A DNA stretch of 64,000 nucleotides from Loripinus fragilis (GCA_964019695.1 CAXHUL010000540.1:124001-188000); one strand, 5' to 3'. Positions 1 to 12,331 are shown, counted from the first letter of the stretch. A program made the numbers and translations. Notes: generated by a model from the letters alone, not told the origin.

Positions 1-1010
1 ATTTTTCACATGTTTCCCTTTAAATCTCTAGTCTTTGGTGACTCAATCTTAAAAATTATATGCATTGCTGATTATCAAGCCCATGGTTTTTTTGTTACAA
101 ATGTTTTAAATACACTGTTTAAGTTTAACACATATTTCCTGATGCGCATTATTCTAAACTATAAATAGACACAAATAGACAAATTTAAAAAAAATTAAAT
201 AATGTTCCTGTTAAATGTAAATACTCAAAACTAATCCTAATCCAAGCGTTCCTCATACACAATGCCTATCATTGTGTCTGATTTTTCGGCAAAATAACCA
301 TCCTCCTTCTAGCAACAAGTTCAATCATAGCACACTTATCTACTACAAGCTGAGTAAGGTCCTGCTTCACCACCACCCCCTAGAGGTTTTTGCAGACATA
401 TCCTTTCTTAAAGAACAATCCAAACTGTATCTAATTTTTGATTACTTATATAGTCTGCGTGCTGATTGTCTTTACTACATATGAAAACTGTTTGAACAAA
501 AATACGGCTTCCCCTGGTGGTATGTGCGTTACATGTTATTCTTTGAAAATTGTAATTGTGTCTAACATTGTTTACTTTTACAACTGCTTTGTGTAGTTTT
601 CAAAATATTTTTGGATTTGTTTTACTTACATACTCAATTGGCTAATAGAAAAAATGTTTTCTATCTTAAACATACTGTATCAAATGAGCTATTATACAAC
701 GCTTACCCCAGTTTAATTGAGAGGCAAATTTTAGTATTACCATTTAAGTAAATGTATGTGAAAATAATTGCATCTGGTGGATATCTTAAATTTTTAGACT
801 TTCTTGTACATATATCTGCAAGTATGTCAACAAATTTCTAAGATCAGAGTGCTTATTAAAGGATGTAACATATAAAGAATGGCATTGTAAATGAGTAAAG
901 TCCTTGTTTGACGTAAGAGCTGATATTCAGAAAGAGTGAATATATTTCACAAATGTACTTAAAATCTCTAGTGGTGCCTAAAATTTAGTAATTATATATT
1001 AATTATATTA
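1..1010. other. AT-rich non-coding stretch, no gene seen
   Basis: No frame here shows a recognisable protein; the longest open frame (272-484) has no domain-like composition. I see no strong repeat border until the direct repeat that flanks the SINE at about 1011. Confidence 0.5.
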
Positions 1011-1025
1011 ATTGCTGATTATCAA

Positions 1026-1329
1026 CCTGGCCACATAGCGCAGTCGTTAATGTGTCTAACTGCAGATCAAGGGGTCACGAGTTCGATCCCGGCCTGGACC
1101 CATACTTTCATAGAGATTGATCATGAAATAGTTTATACAGCCATTATTCTCCCTTCCGCTGATTCAAGAAGGGTTGTTGTCAGCTACAAGCGAAAGTATG
1201 TGGACGAAGTACTGGTTAACTGCTTAGTCAACCTTGTCCAGGAAAAACTGTCGCTAGGTGAACTGCCCTGACCGTCCAGACACGACCATAGCTGTTGACT
1301 AGGATGTAAAGAATCAAACCAAAACCAAA
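1026..1329 (+). repeat. tRNA-derived SINE with 15-bp target-site duplication
   Basis: The first 80 bases resemble a tRNA gene: an A-box-like part near 1035-1050 and a B-box-like part near 1079-1090 (gagttcgatcccg). The 3' end is aggatgtaaagaatcaaacc followed by a CAAAA-type tail. It is flanked by 15-bp direct repeats, attgctgattatcaa at 1011-1025 and attgttgattatcaa at 1330-1344, with one mismatch, which marks a retroposed insertion. The same 3' body (gactgggatgtaaagcatca) recurs in copies at 52.4, 53.5 and 54.1 kb and, reversed, at 4.05 and 36.2 kb, so this is a dispersed family. The short open frames across it are incidental. Confidence 0.8.
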
Positions 1330-1499
1330 ATTGTTGATTATCAATCCCATTGACATATATTACAGATGCTATATATATAAAATAAACTTTTTCACATATC
1401 CATATGCATAATTCTAAAATAATTGTAGAGTCGCAAATAGAAAAGATAGTTTCGCATTTAAACAATGTTCCTGTTTAATGTAAATATTCAAAACTAAAA

Positions 1500-1665
1500 G
1501 TAAGTGGGTATGGTCAGGAAATAACACAATCACACGCTGCAAACCAACCCATGGCACCGTGAGGAAGAGGCAAAAAAACAATAACAGTCAGGCAGCAAAG
1601 TAAAGCAACCAAAGTAAATAAGGGTACAAAGATCAGGAATCGATACAATCAAGTACCACACCCGA
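1500..1665 (-). repeat. Segment shared by the two Penelope-like copies
   Basis: The stretch from ggtcaggaaataacacaatc to agtaaagcaaccaa reappears at about 5840-5942 with small changes and indels. Each copy lies next to a decayed Penelope-like reverse transcriptase, so it is probably non-coding sequence of the same element family. The exact element ends were not resolved. Confidence 0.45.
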
Positions 1666-2055
1666 CCCAGGATATCAATGGGAAAGTGACAAGCTCACAG
1701 TTAGACACCACAAACGATAGCCAAGAGGTCAGCCCTTTCCCAACAGGTGGCCACAAGGCACTAATAAACAGACGGGCACAAAGGCATAGCAAACACAAGG
1801 CAGAAAAAACATTAAAGATCCACAAAAGAAGTACCGCCTTGGAACTGTCAGTAAAATATTTTACTTGAGGGCTTAAACCGGTTAAACAGTGCACCAACCT
1901 CACCCTTAGTTCAGATGTGGATCAAGACACATAGATGTTTGGTTTGCATGAAAGACCCCTAACTTATCAATGCATCATCTCCTAGAACATATAAATCAAG
2001 ATATAAAAAGGAGAGATATAGACTCCATAGGATGTAGAGCGAGGAACATCACCAT

Positions 2056-3680
2056 CTAAAAATGGGAAATTACAATTTCAAAATCAAAGTCGTCACGTTT
2101 ATCATAAATTTTGGTAGAAACAATATCATTACTAATGCATAAATGCAAGTCTAAAAATGCAGCTTCTGTATCAGAGGTATTGGCTTTATTAAGTTGAAGC
2201 TCTGAAGGGTATATTTGACTTACCATATTGATAAAATAAACATTAGTAATGTTTAAAACATCGTCCAAATATCTGGATGTAGTGTTAAACGCATCAATAA
2301 CATCAGCCTGCTTATCATCAGAAAGAGACATCATAAAGTCTCTTTCATAACAAAACAGGAATAAATCTGCAACCAGGGTAGCACAATTAGTGCTCAATCT
2401 CAACTACTTGTCTATACAGCTTGGTGCCAAATCGAATAAAATATTGTCCAACAAAAAGGTCAGCGCATCACATACATTTTGACATGACCATGCATGATAT
2501 TCTTTAGGTTTTTCCGAAGTAAAAATTACTTTTCTGTCATTTGGAAGGTTCTTTCAATAAGATCAATAAGTTTATATTCAATTAAATTATGAGGTAGAGT
2601 AGGGTAAAGAGTAGAAAATCATAAGTAGACAAACTGGTCGCATTGAAATCTCTAGCTTTAAGTTTATCTAAAATTTCACCTGAATTTTTAATAGACCAAA
2701 ATAGGTTTTTGCCGGATCTCTCATATACCTTTTCACAGTACTTGATAACATGTTTTTAACACGACATGAGGTTAACAATTTAGAAAGTTCTGTTGTCGCA
2801 CAAGAACTAGAATTAGCAATAAATCTTGCTTTGCATGTTTTATGGAGTTTAGGTAACCAGTACAACGTAGGAACTTTGTCTTGGTTTTCTTTAGCTTTGA
2901 CATCGAAATGTAGTGCTGTATGACAATCATGCCCATCGACAATCACCCTCTCGCTCAAAGAAGGCTATATAGGCATTAGCGTCAACAAGCTCACGCTTAA
3001 GAGTATTAATATAATACAATCGTCAAACAACTACAACATTGTAAGCAGCTTTATCTGCAGGAACCAAAACATAGTTCATATGAAAATGCTGGATACCTCG
3101 TTTAAGATGAAGAAAAGAAGATTTAGGTTGAGGGGGTAACAGATGTGTATTACGAGAGTAAAATGAAATACAAGTATCAATGATTTTAAAAATCCTTCAA
3201 GGCATCAGTTTCAACATTTTCCCGTTTGTACCAACTATTACTAAAGTCATTTTAAGAAGCAGCGATCTCTCTACGACATTTAGGGAAATCAATATTAGGG
3301 GGAAATCTATATTTAGGACCTTTAGAAATAATATTGCGAACTCTAGACTGCAAAAATAGAAAGGACACAAAGTGCTGCATAACAAAACAAGGACATAACA
3401 CCCCAACCCAAAACAATGGGAACAACAATAAACAAAGAATCATCCGCGGAAATGCTCACATAACAAGTCTTATCTATCTATGTGCCTGCTTCTTCATCCA
3501 CCTCCTCGCAACCAGTAGCTTCATCGCACAGTATATCAATTAATTCCTGTGGTACAATTTTATCACCAGTCCACTCAAAATCAAATGATCCATCATCATC
3601 AACTTTCCAACTACATTTGTGTAAGCCCTACATGGCTTGGCCTTTTAATTGGCTCTTTGAGCCTACATTTCCAGTGATGC
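2056..3680 (-). pseudogene. Decayed Penelope-like element reverse transcriptase (minus-strand copy)
   Basis: Broken frames on the minus strand read as one protein in order. Around 3600-3250 is an N-terminal part. At 2958-2668 is a block containing TLYWLPKLHKT and ARFIANSSSCATTELSKLL, the fingers region of the RT family found in Penelope-like and related elements. At 2403-2056 is a block with NCATLVADLFLFCYERDFM and FNTTSRYLDDVLNI; the YLDD is the RT catalytic motif. The pieces are in different frames with stops between them, so the copy is dead. No GIY-YIG endonuclease domain is recognisable. Penelope-like elements copy themselves by target-primed reverse transcription; the family call rests on these motifs recognised by eye. 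Confidence 0.75.
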
Positions 3681-4046
3681 TCTGCAAGGAGGAAGAAAAC
3701 TAAGGCCAATGCCATGAAAAGAATACCAGGTCCGCCGTACATGTATCTTGATATTTCTGTGAAAAAGAAACATATCTGAGCCTGTTAACGCTGGTATAGA
3801 TTGACGTGTTCCATACATGTGACAAGCACATTTTTCAAGGTCATCTCATAATTTCTCTGAACATTTTGCATCTGTCCCCAAGCATTTCAAGACCTTTATG
3901 AAATCTGAGCATTTCTAAAGTGTTTTAAGTGGACTAACTCTTCCAATCAGACGTAAGAGCTAACTCTATCACAGCTGGTAAAACAGTGAAAAGCAAAGAG
4001 AGCGGAGCTCAAATTGGACCATTTCACTACAATGATTCATTAAGTT

Positions 4047-4254
4047 TGTTCTTTGTTTGTTTGATGATTTACGTCCCAGTCAGCAAATCTTTCATGTTGG
4101 CACGACTTCCTTTCTTTCTGGGTTGAACCAGTACTAAACAGTGGATAAAGTGTCTTGCCAAGGACACCATATAGTGAATCCGTCTGCAGTAAGCCTCAAA
4201 CTAGCCTAGTCTAGCGCTCTTCCAACTGAGCCTTAGCCACCACACTCCGCTCAC
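4047..4254 (-). repeat. tRNA-derived SINE copy (minus strand)
   Basis: Read on the minus strand it begins with a tRNA-like head (ggctcagttggaagagcgct, about 4237-4218), continues through a middle with the gttcaacccag block shared with the 36.2-kb copy, and ends with ctgggacgtaaatcatcaaa plus a CAAACAAA-type tail. It matches the family of the 1-kb copy. No clear target-site duplication was found. Confidence 0.65.
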
Positions 4255-4479
4255 TGAGGTTCTAAGACTAGAGTGTGTATTAAAGGATGCAACATGACAT
4301 AATAAATGAGCATGGTCGTTGTCTTGATGATAACCTTTTTTATTACACCATCAGATGTACATGTAAATGTTTTCAATTCCAGCCTTTTTCAATGGATCGT
4401 GAAATGGGACAGCCTTATTAACTAGTCTTCTCTGCTTTAAACCATCCATTGGGCACAATATAAACATACTGATTCCCAA

Positions 4480-5680
4480 GTTTGGTCTGTTATCTGGTTT
4501 CCCTCGTCGATGAACTTCAACAAATGTCGTGAAGAGGTTGCTGGTGCTAATGCTTTAAATACTTGGAAATTCAATATCATAATATTATTGATTATAGAGT
4601 TTCATTTAGATCCTCTTCCGCCTGGGCCTCTGTTCGCTTTTAGAAATTTGACGAAGGGGTCCAGGAATTCCATGGGAAGTTTGTTTTGGCGCCTGCAGAT
4701 TGGACTGCTGGCAATGTTGTGGTCGTTTGAAAAATGGACTACTTCAGCATCCTAGGGCAAGAACTTAGCGCTGCTAAAACCTGTGGACATAATTTGCCTG
4801 ATGTGAGATCTGTCGTTGGTGGGCATCGGTGCAATATGGCTGCTAAGTTTTCTGTGTTTGGTTGACGAGGATCATGGCAAGCTAGCTACATTATACTGGT
4901 TACCTAAACTTCATCAAATACACTTTAAGTCAGGTATTGTGAAACAGTTTATGAGAGGAATGGTGGTGATCTGCTTTGGTCTGCTGGGGTTTGGTGGGAT
5001 GCTCGATGGACTGGAATCAAAAGGTTTTCTGACATCTGGTTTGTTTTCATATGATTTCTCTGCTATCTGTACTACAATAACTCGTTGTCTGGTTTGGGAG
5101 GGGCTGGCTGAATTAATTGATCAAACGTTTGACAAAGAGGTCTCATTTTGTTTGGCTTGAAATCAGAAATTTTCACTTTTGAACAACCAAAATAATATAA
5201 TCTGTGGTCGTGTCAGGGGGGTTTGTGACGCTCACCGTTGTCTTTTGGATGGTATGTTAGTTAGATTTGACTCAGGATTGTGTGAAATGTTAAGTTACTG
5301 AATCAAGTTTATCTATACCATATATACTTCATAAAGCATTTTCTAAGTTCTACCAAAGACACTCAGGAGTTGATTGTTAAATGCAATGTTGGTTTGAAAA
5401 CTCTTCTGCAACAGGACATGTCGGAGCTAGTATTTTATGGTGATTTAGTTAATAAATCAAAAAACATGATTGGAAATCCTAATTTTAGTGATCAATTCAA
5501 AAAGATAATCAACCGTAAGTTTGTGTGGGATATAACATGGTTATCATTTGACAGTCTGTGTGCGTGGTTGTAAGCACAATCATGGTTTATAGCCATGGTT
5601 TCATCTTTAATTGCACGTTGGTGGGTCAGGCCTCAAGCTTTCATCTGTGGGTTGGTGCCTGATGTTGTCTTTGGATGTGC
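4480..5680 (+). pseudogene. Decayed Penelope-like element (plus-strand copy)
   Basis: This is a second, more damaged copy of the family at 2.1-3.7 kb, in the opposite orientation. Frame pieces in order: 4510-4755 (FNKCREEVAGANALNTWK, comparable to the N-terminal block of the other copy), 4816-5160 (LATLYWLPKLHQ, then SYDFSAICTTI, part of the RT palm), and 5370-5573 (GLKTLLQQDMSELVFYGDLV, a C-terminal block). Indels have moved the reading frame several times and the catalytic YLDD is not preserved in an open frame. It is not expected to be functional. Confidence 0.65.
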
Positions 5681-5837
5681 CCACCGTGGCATAACTTAAG
5701 GTTTTCTTTAGCTCTAACTATCTGTGAGTGAGTCCTTTTCTTGGTTTCATATCCATAATATATATATAGTGTGTTAATTTGATTAGACTGCTTCTCTGCG
5801 ATGATGCATTGCATAAGTTAGAAATAGTAAACGTGTA

Positions 5838-6180
5838 AGGATGGCCAGGAAATATCACAATCACACACTACAGACCAGAGGAAGAGGCAACGAACGACAA
5901 CAAAAACATGACATTCAGAATACCGCAAAAGTAAAGCAACCAATTGGGATTATTGCAAAACTATAAAAGACACAAAGTACTGCATACCAAAACAATTACC
6001 TAACGCAAAACCCAAATAAAGAATGGGAACACCAAAATGATAAAGAATGAATAAACAACAGGAGAACCACCGCCTTAGAACTGACAGCAGCTGAAGCCTC
6101 CGTGTGAACCAAACAATTTTCGTGTTTTGACAACAGCATAATCAGGAGTGAAGATTTGGCGCCAGTAAAATGCATTTAAG
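5838..6180. repeat. Penelope-associated repeat segment and flanking non-coding DNA
   Basis: The first 105 bases (ggccaggaaatatcacaatc to agtaaagcaaccaa) match 1509-1612. The remainder, to about 6180, has no coding features. Confidence 0.4.
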
Positions 6181-6680
6181 CTCCAACTGGCTTCGGCTGC
6201 TGTCCGTTCTACGGCGGTGTGTCCATTGTTATTGTTGCTCCCATTGCTTGTGGGGGTGAAGAGAGAGCTGATTACTTTACTTTAATTGTCTTCCCGATGT
6301 CTTGTGAATGTAAGTGTTCTGTGGCTTTTCCTTGTGGTACCTGGGTTGGTCTGCACAGTGTGTGGTTGTGGTATTTACTGAGCATGCTCGCTTACTTTTT
6401 TTTTAATTGAAAAGAGTTTACCACAAAAACTTAGTCGTGCAGAACTTTTACGGGTATATAATCTCTAAGGATCTGGTGCCAGATCATCACAATACAGCAC
6501 GTGCCAAAAAGTCACTTTGCATTCGACCCCACAGGATGTATGTATTATATATATAATACATACATTCAACAAGCAAGCTGCCCATACGTGGCGGTACCTG
6601 GAAGATAAAATGTATCCAGGTGACTGACTCCACACAATGCAAGATGAAATGGCAGGAGTAGCATGCCCTTTGGCCATTCA
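6181..6680. other. Non-coding stretch, nothing recognised
   Basis: Short open frames occur on both strands but none resembles a known protein. The frames reading leftward from about 6760 cross the LINE tail and are incidental. Confidence 0.4.
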
Positions 6681-6681
6681 A

Positions 6682-6864
6682 TGATTGATTGATTGATTGA
6701 TGTTTATTTGGTAAAATCAACACATACATACATGTACAACAGCAAATTAAAACAAATAGCACATTAGATGTTACATTAATTTAGCACTTTATAATATGGA
6801 ATAATTAAAAAATCTCTGATGTTATTTAAACTTATAACTTAAGATGAATTTGAATGGATCTGGC
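6682..6864 (-). mobile_element. 3' end of the minus-strand LINE, with (CAAT)n tail
   Basis: On the minus strand this reads as AT-rich 3' UTR ending in aaataaacatcaatcaatca, a short-repeat tail typical of CR1/L2-type LINEs. It stops exactly at the left target-site duplication (CTGGC, 6860-6864) of the LTR element. The LINE body continues from 15497 on the far side of that element. I infer that the two pieces are one LINE split by the insertion. Confidence 0.6.
6860..6864. other. Left target-site duplication (CTGGC) of the LTR element
   Basis: CTGGC immediately precedes the left LTR and is repeated at 15492-15496 immediately after the right LTR. Five base pairs is usual for Gypsy-type integrases. 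Confidence 0.85.
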
Positions 6865-9381
6865 TATTACGATGCAGAATAGATGGAACAACAGAATCAG
6901 TGATGGTTGTGTATACGCACAAATACGCAAAGGTTTAGGTATGCACCTGGTCACCTATTCGAACCATGATACAGTACCTTTTCTACTCATAGTCCCAATA
7001 AAAGGTCGGTTTGTCTGAGACGGAATTCATTGTGTCTATATTTATTAACGCTTGCACGATTTCGTTACTTTTCTTGAAGATCTTGGAGATCTTGTGCACT
7101 TTTCACTATATAAAGGATGGAATTTCCCATTCTAGTAAGGGGACATTTTAAAGATACCGTTGAAAGGTTCGATATAGAGACACTATTCATTATTATAAAA
7201 GGTACTTGAAGTTATATTGTTTTTACTGTGTTGAAGTTGTACATGACAGGGCTATGGCGATTTGTGTTATTGCATTGAATCGCCATGTCTCTAGCATGTC
7301 ACATTGTATTGAAATAATAAGTCACTCATTTTCTATTTTGTCGTCTGTTGAATCGGCCAGCATTCCGTGTACGAGTTCTATCGGGTGTTATCAATAACGT
7401 CCCGTTTTTTCGGTGAAAATAGCGATTGTAACGCACTTGCGTATGAAGCTACGCACATGCGTAGTGCCTAAAAATCTGCTGTGACCATACTTGCGGCTAT
7501 AGTAAAAGCTGCCCAGATGGACTCGTTGGGTTATTTTGGCCAAAAGTAGTCACAGGCCATGTCGGGCCTGCACATAAAACTATAATGGTATGCTGAAAGA
7601 TTTACCAGGGACGATAGGTGAAAAACAATTTTAGCAGCTAGATTTTAAGTTGTTGTGAATTTATATGGCGTTGTTGGAAAGACGATTTAACTGCCAGTGA
7701 TAGTCGACTTTCTGTAGCGACCTGTATGTGTCACCTCAAGTTATATCTGACGCATATAAGAATAAGGGTTAGGTGCATACACTACAACACACTTACATAA
7801 ATAAGGTGATAGCTGACATGTATGTTTAGAGATTAGGTAGGTGTAATGTTACACCAAAGTAAATGTAAAAATAGTGTACGTTTTACACACATAAAACAGC
7901 AGAATGTAATCTCTCAATATTGATGTAAATATGTTTGACGAGAGGTCATAATTAGTTGTTTACAACTGATACGTTATACATGTACGAAATTAGCGCGTGG
8001 GCAGGGTGATGTCCGACGTAAACGTCCAAACGTTACGTCGGCACCACACTGTTCAATGTTTTCCTGGAATTTTAAGAGAATTGGTATCAGTATTTGTAAA
8101 CCTCGAAACTATCTAGATAACGTGACCTAGAAGGGAAAAAGGGCCACGAGATCTTGATGTGTCGGCTGCCATAACGTCTCAAACCAGGGTGACGTTACGA
8201 CAGCGTATTGGAAATTTTGTAACATATGGGTTTGTTCGTTTGGCATAAGAGGTATTGTTTAGCGCTGACATAGGCCAGTCACTAAAAATACTTCTCTATT
8301 ATATAATTCTGAGTGTGGATATTTAGAAGAGCCGATCCATCCTAACCGCATGGGAGCCGTTAGCCATACACCCACCAGTGAGGGCTAATTGCGCGCTTAT
8401 AGGGTTAGGCTGTAATTTAAAAAAGTAAGACCACTGAAATTATTTCTATTTTTGTGAACTTCAAACGAACAACTCCATTATTGACGCAACAGAGTGATTC
8501 TGAGATTCTAAAAGTAGTTTGTTTATTGCAGAATCGTCTCTGATTTGTTGTCCCCTCCTACGTTGGAAGCTGAATGTTGGTGAGCAAAAATGATTGTTAC
8601 CTGAGGGCACTTGTTAGCTGTCCCCCTCAGGCCACGAACAGCGTGGATCAGACCCCAATTTTTACGACCAACCACGTAGACTAGACCAAGTTGGGAGCCA
8701 ACCGGCTGGAATTGTTTTAAGTGAATCTGACATCCCAACGTGGGGATACGATCAGGAACCGTTGTATAGGAAGAACCACTTATACTAAACTTGATGTCTA
8801 GAAAGACGATCAACATTACGCGCAAGAAATTCTATGCGAATCATGTGACGACCGTAATACAGGATCGATCACATTCTTATAACCTCAGCACCGATTGACT
8901 GAAGTAAACAACGTGTGGCTAAGAAGATATAGTCTTCGCATGACGCGTAAAATACCAACAGTTATAGTGTTCGCGAGATGCGTATAATCTCGAGAGTTCT
9001 CGTCAATACGAGACTGAAGTATTAAAGGGCCCAATTTTTTTTCTCTGAGAACTTAAGTTATATGTGAATCATATTCTTTACGTCTTTTATTTCTGACTAG
9101 TTGACGTACATCTAGAGCAGGACACTCTAAGATTGATTCTAATTGTAATGATCTTAGAGTGGCAACTTGCCCTAGTATAGGATGGTCAATTAGCCAGAAA
9201 TAACAGCGTTGGTGGTGTCATTGTATATTAATGTGTTGTTGATGTTTTCTTAGTACATAAAGTACTGAAAAGTTTTTGCTAGTTGTGTGCATTATTTTTC
9301 CCTGGTAGCATCGTCATCGCATAAAGGAATTTTCCAATAAGATTCCCCCTCTTCCTTCCTGACCGGCTTTATGTCGTAACA
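6865..9381 (+). repeat. Left LTR (about 2.52 kb)
   Basis: It aligns along its whole length with 12977-15491. It starts TATTACGATG, where the right copy has TGTTACGATG, and ends TGTCGTAACA. This length is well above the few hundred bases to 1.5 kb usual for Gypsy LTRs. It holds a conserved inverted repeat at 8013-8041 and a cctgaggg/ccctcagg hairpin near 8600-8632. An antisense open frame at 8523-8825 is disrupted in the right LTR and is not supported as a gene. Confidence 0.9.
8013..8041. promoter_or_regulatory. Near-palindrome of ACGT half-sites in the LTR
   Basis: ccgacgtaaacgt and acgttacgtcgg face each other across a few bases. The site is kept in the right LTR (about 14125-14153). ACGTAA/TTACGT half-sites resemble CREB/ATF-type binding sites, so an enhancer role in LTR transcription is possible, but this is inference. 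Confidence 0.3.
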
Positions 9382-9382
9382 A

Positions 9383-9400
9383 TGGTGTCAGAAGTGGGAT
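9383..9400 (+). other. Primer-binding site, tRNA-Leu type
   Basis: TGGTGTCAGAAGTGGGAT begins two bases after the left LTR. It is complementary to the conserved 3' end of animal tRNA-Leu (CCCACTTCTGACACCA), which would prime minus-strand DNA synthesis. Confidence 0.85.
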
Positions 9401-10212
9401 TTTTGAGGTTTTATTGGCGAATTCTCTGCTGTAACACTGCTACGGGCGCACACTAGTAGATTTTTTTCACAAGAAAGGTTGTGAGTGTCAACACGCAGTA
9501 CTGATTGCATGCGTTCCCCTGTGATGAAGTGCGACACATGTAAATAAGTCATCACATAACATTCTGAGGGGACCCATACTTTCTTGTTCTGTGGATTGCC
9601 AGTAGGGTATAAAACCCAAGGAAAATTTGTCAGAGTTTAATTATTAGACTTGTCCACCTTTATTTGACCCATATAATTGTGTATTGGCTTATGCCCTGTA
9701 TTCCTATTAATTAAGGATACTGATGTGGAAAATTTCATATCGTTTGAGGGTACTAATAATTTTAAATCACCTCAGTGACGTCATAGTGTGTGAAGCCACT
9801 CAACTGATTTCTATTATTAGAAGAAGTCCATAGAAAGATTATTTTTAGTCAATTAGTATGTCTTGCTATGACAAGTGACTGTTGACTTGACTGTAACGCG
9901 TTTATATTAATATCGCGTAGGTATACATTTCTTGACGTAAATACGAGGAAATGAATGACGATTTTTTTAGTCAAGTACGTTTAGTGAAGGCCTATTTAAG
10001 GTTGATATATATCCTAGGCACCTTTCCGTGGTGATCTCTTATACGTTGTACTTTATGTTACTCATATGTAACGTCATTAAAATCCCTAGTAAAATTATTA
10101 GTTTACCGGCGCGAACGTTGGTTAGCCCATAGCTATTTAAAAGGGACAAAGCGAACCCTTATTTATTTTCAACAGTATAGTTGATTTATACTATTCCCAA
10201 CAATAAGCTAAA
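9401..10212 (+). other. Untranslated leader of the LTR element
   Basis: There is no meaningful open frame between the primer site and the Gag start. This stretch would be the 5' leader and probable packaging region. It is AT-rich and contains short TTGACGTAAATAC-like motifs related to those in the LTR. Confidence 0.5.
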
Positions 10213-11151
10213 ATGGATAAAATCTTTGATTTGGCGAGGGAATTAGGTTATGAGGGCCAAGAATTGAGAGATTTCATTGAAAGGCAGCAAGATAGGGATT
10301 TTGAAAAATTTAAAATTGAGGCTGAAAGGGAGATTGCCATGAAAAAGTTGGAGTTAGAATCGTTGTCACAATCGGGAGGTCCCAAGGGTGCGGAGTCAAA
10401 TGCCCGTTTTCCCATGTTAAAATGTACCATATTTTGATGAAAAAACGGATCAGATGGATAGTTACTTGACCAGGTTCGAGAGCTATGCCACTGCATGTAA
10501 ATGGGATCCTGCCAGGTTGGCTTTGTATTTAAGTGCTTTGTTAAAGGGTCGTGCTTTGGAGGTCTTTGTGAGACTTTCCAAAGACGACCAGTCTGATTAT
10601 GAACAAATAAGGGAGGCCCTTCTTAATAATTTCAACCTTACAGAAAAGGCAGTTTAAGAGAAAGTTTAGAGAGAGTAGGCCTGAAAAATCAGAAACATTT
10701 AGGCAGTTTAGCAGTAGAATGACGAGTTATTTGGAAAAGTGGTTGGCCATGGCCAAAGTTGACAAAACTTGTGAAGCCGTTTGCAATTTTTTGGCCCGTG
10801 ATCAGTTTCTTGAAATTGCTAATCAAGATATGTATGTTTTCCTGAAACCCAAATTATTTAAAACTTTAGGAGATATGGCCAGGGATGCAGATTTATTTGC
10901 AGACGCATCAGGGGGTGTGTCCTATTGTCTCGCAAGCGGACAACGTGATTTCAAAAGTTCAGGGCAGACTCGTGTTGAGACCCCATCAGTTAAGAGGCCT
11001 AAATTGTGCTGTAATATTTGTGGTAAAGCTCATTCCACGCATGAGTGTTGGTATAATCCGGATCAGAAGGCGACATCGAATGTTGATGTTGCCATTGTTA
11101 AGCCCCAGTATAAGGGAGATAATTCAAACAGGCATAGAAAAAGTTGTGTAA
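10213..11151 (+). pseudogene. Gag of the LTR element, frameshifted
   Basis: Gag forms the particle and binds RNA. It starts at ATG 10213. Three frame pieces follow: 10213-10437 (74 residues, helical and charged, DFIERQQDRDFEKFKIEAER), 10454-10657 (MDSYLTRFESYATACKWDPA, a capsid-like helical block) and 10719 onward (FLARDQFLEIANQDMYVFLK, a capsid C-terminal-like block). Near 11008-11046 is a zinc knuckle, CNICGKAHSTHEC, spaced CX2CX3HX4C, one residue shorter than the usual CX2CX4HX4C. Each piece lies in a different frame, so at least two frameshifts disable it. The capsid-like sequence resembles Gag of GMR1-like mollusc elements; that is recognition by eye. Confidence 0.75.
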
Positions 11152-12331
11152 AATTAAGGGTGTACTTAAAGGTGTACAATCGAACAATAATGCGACCGAA
11201 CATCAGGTCAACTTTTGCAAAATTAAGAATGCACAGTCGGGTAAACACATAGCCAAAGTTAAGAGGGTTCTTTTTGCTGAGGACATTACTTGTAGTAGGG
11301 AATATCAAGCTAAGTTAGAATTCCCTAATTCTTCCAAGGAAGAGTCACCCCACCAAGATAAAAAGGGCGCTTGTAATTTCCCAAGATCAAGGTTGCCTAC
11401 AGCCGTAGGTATCGTAAATGGTAAAGAGGTCAGGGTGTTAAGAGACACGGGGTGTACTGGTGTAATTGTAAAGAGAAACTTAGTTTTTGAAAATCAGTTC
11501 ATAGGTAAGGAGTGTGGTGTAACCCTTATTAATGATTCCCAGCAGAAATGTCCAGTAGCCCGTATCAATATTGATTGTCCATTTTTTAGAGGGACTAGGG
11601 ATGCATTGTGTATTGATGACCCAGCACATGACTAAGTCATTGGAAATATTGAGGGGTCCAAATTTCCCGATATGACCCATTTTTCATCAGGGGTAAATAG
11701 AAAGAGTCAGTCAAGGAAAGATAGGAGAAAGAATAGAAAGGTCAAGGTCGCAGACAAGTTTATTAGGCAGAACAGGCAAGAATTATGTATGAAGCAAGCG
11801 TCAGATATTAAATTGAAAGAGATTAGAAGAAGGGTAGAGTCTGGTAGTGTGACTAAAAGTCGCAGTTTCTCAAGTGGTGAAACTAAGTTCATTCATAGGA
11901 ATGGTTTAATATATAGACATTTTAAGAAAATTGGTAAAGTTTCACTACAATTAGTTATTCCTTCTAGTTTAACGCATAGCGTTATGAATTTGGCCCATGA
12001 ATCACGTAAGGTGGTAAATCATAGAGGCAGAAAGGAAACTATATCTAAGGTCTTAGAAGAATTTTATTGGCCCGGTGTTTGTAGAGAGGTAACTCAATAT
12101 TGTAGATCTTGTGCCATTTGTCAAAGGCCAACTCAAAATATAAAGGTCGCAAGTACTCATTGTTGTAGTGTACCCCAGAGAAACATATCCTCTAAGGAGG
12201 CAGTAGTTAGCCGTACAAGACGGACTGATAGCCAGACAGAACGACGACGTTCATATGGTAGTGGTAGACGTTGCCCAATACCATATTATTGGCGCAACAT
12301 GACTGTGACTGAAAGCAGTAGTCAGCATTAG
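11144..12331 (+). pseudogene. Protease plus integrase zinc-binding domain, one in-frame stop
   Basis: Two open pieces in the same frame, 11144-11635 and 11672-12331, are separated by a single TAA at 11633-11635. The first holds an aspartic protease: VLRDTGCTGVIVKRNLV, with the catalytic DTG at 11444-11452. The second holds the integrase H2C2 finger, with histidines in LAHESRK and VNHRG, then FYWPGV and the cysteines of YCRSCAICQRP (about 11990-12130). After CQRP the frame drifts into basic, serine-rich sequence with no integrase D,D-35-E core. No RT or RNase H lies between protease and integrase or downstream. The first piece has no ATG and would follow Gag by frameshift. Confidence 0.8.

Noticed and set aside
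8523..8825. A 100-codon antisense open frame in the left LTR
   Set aside because: The matching part of the right LTR carries indels that break the frame, and the composition shows no domain.
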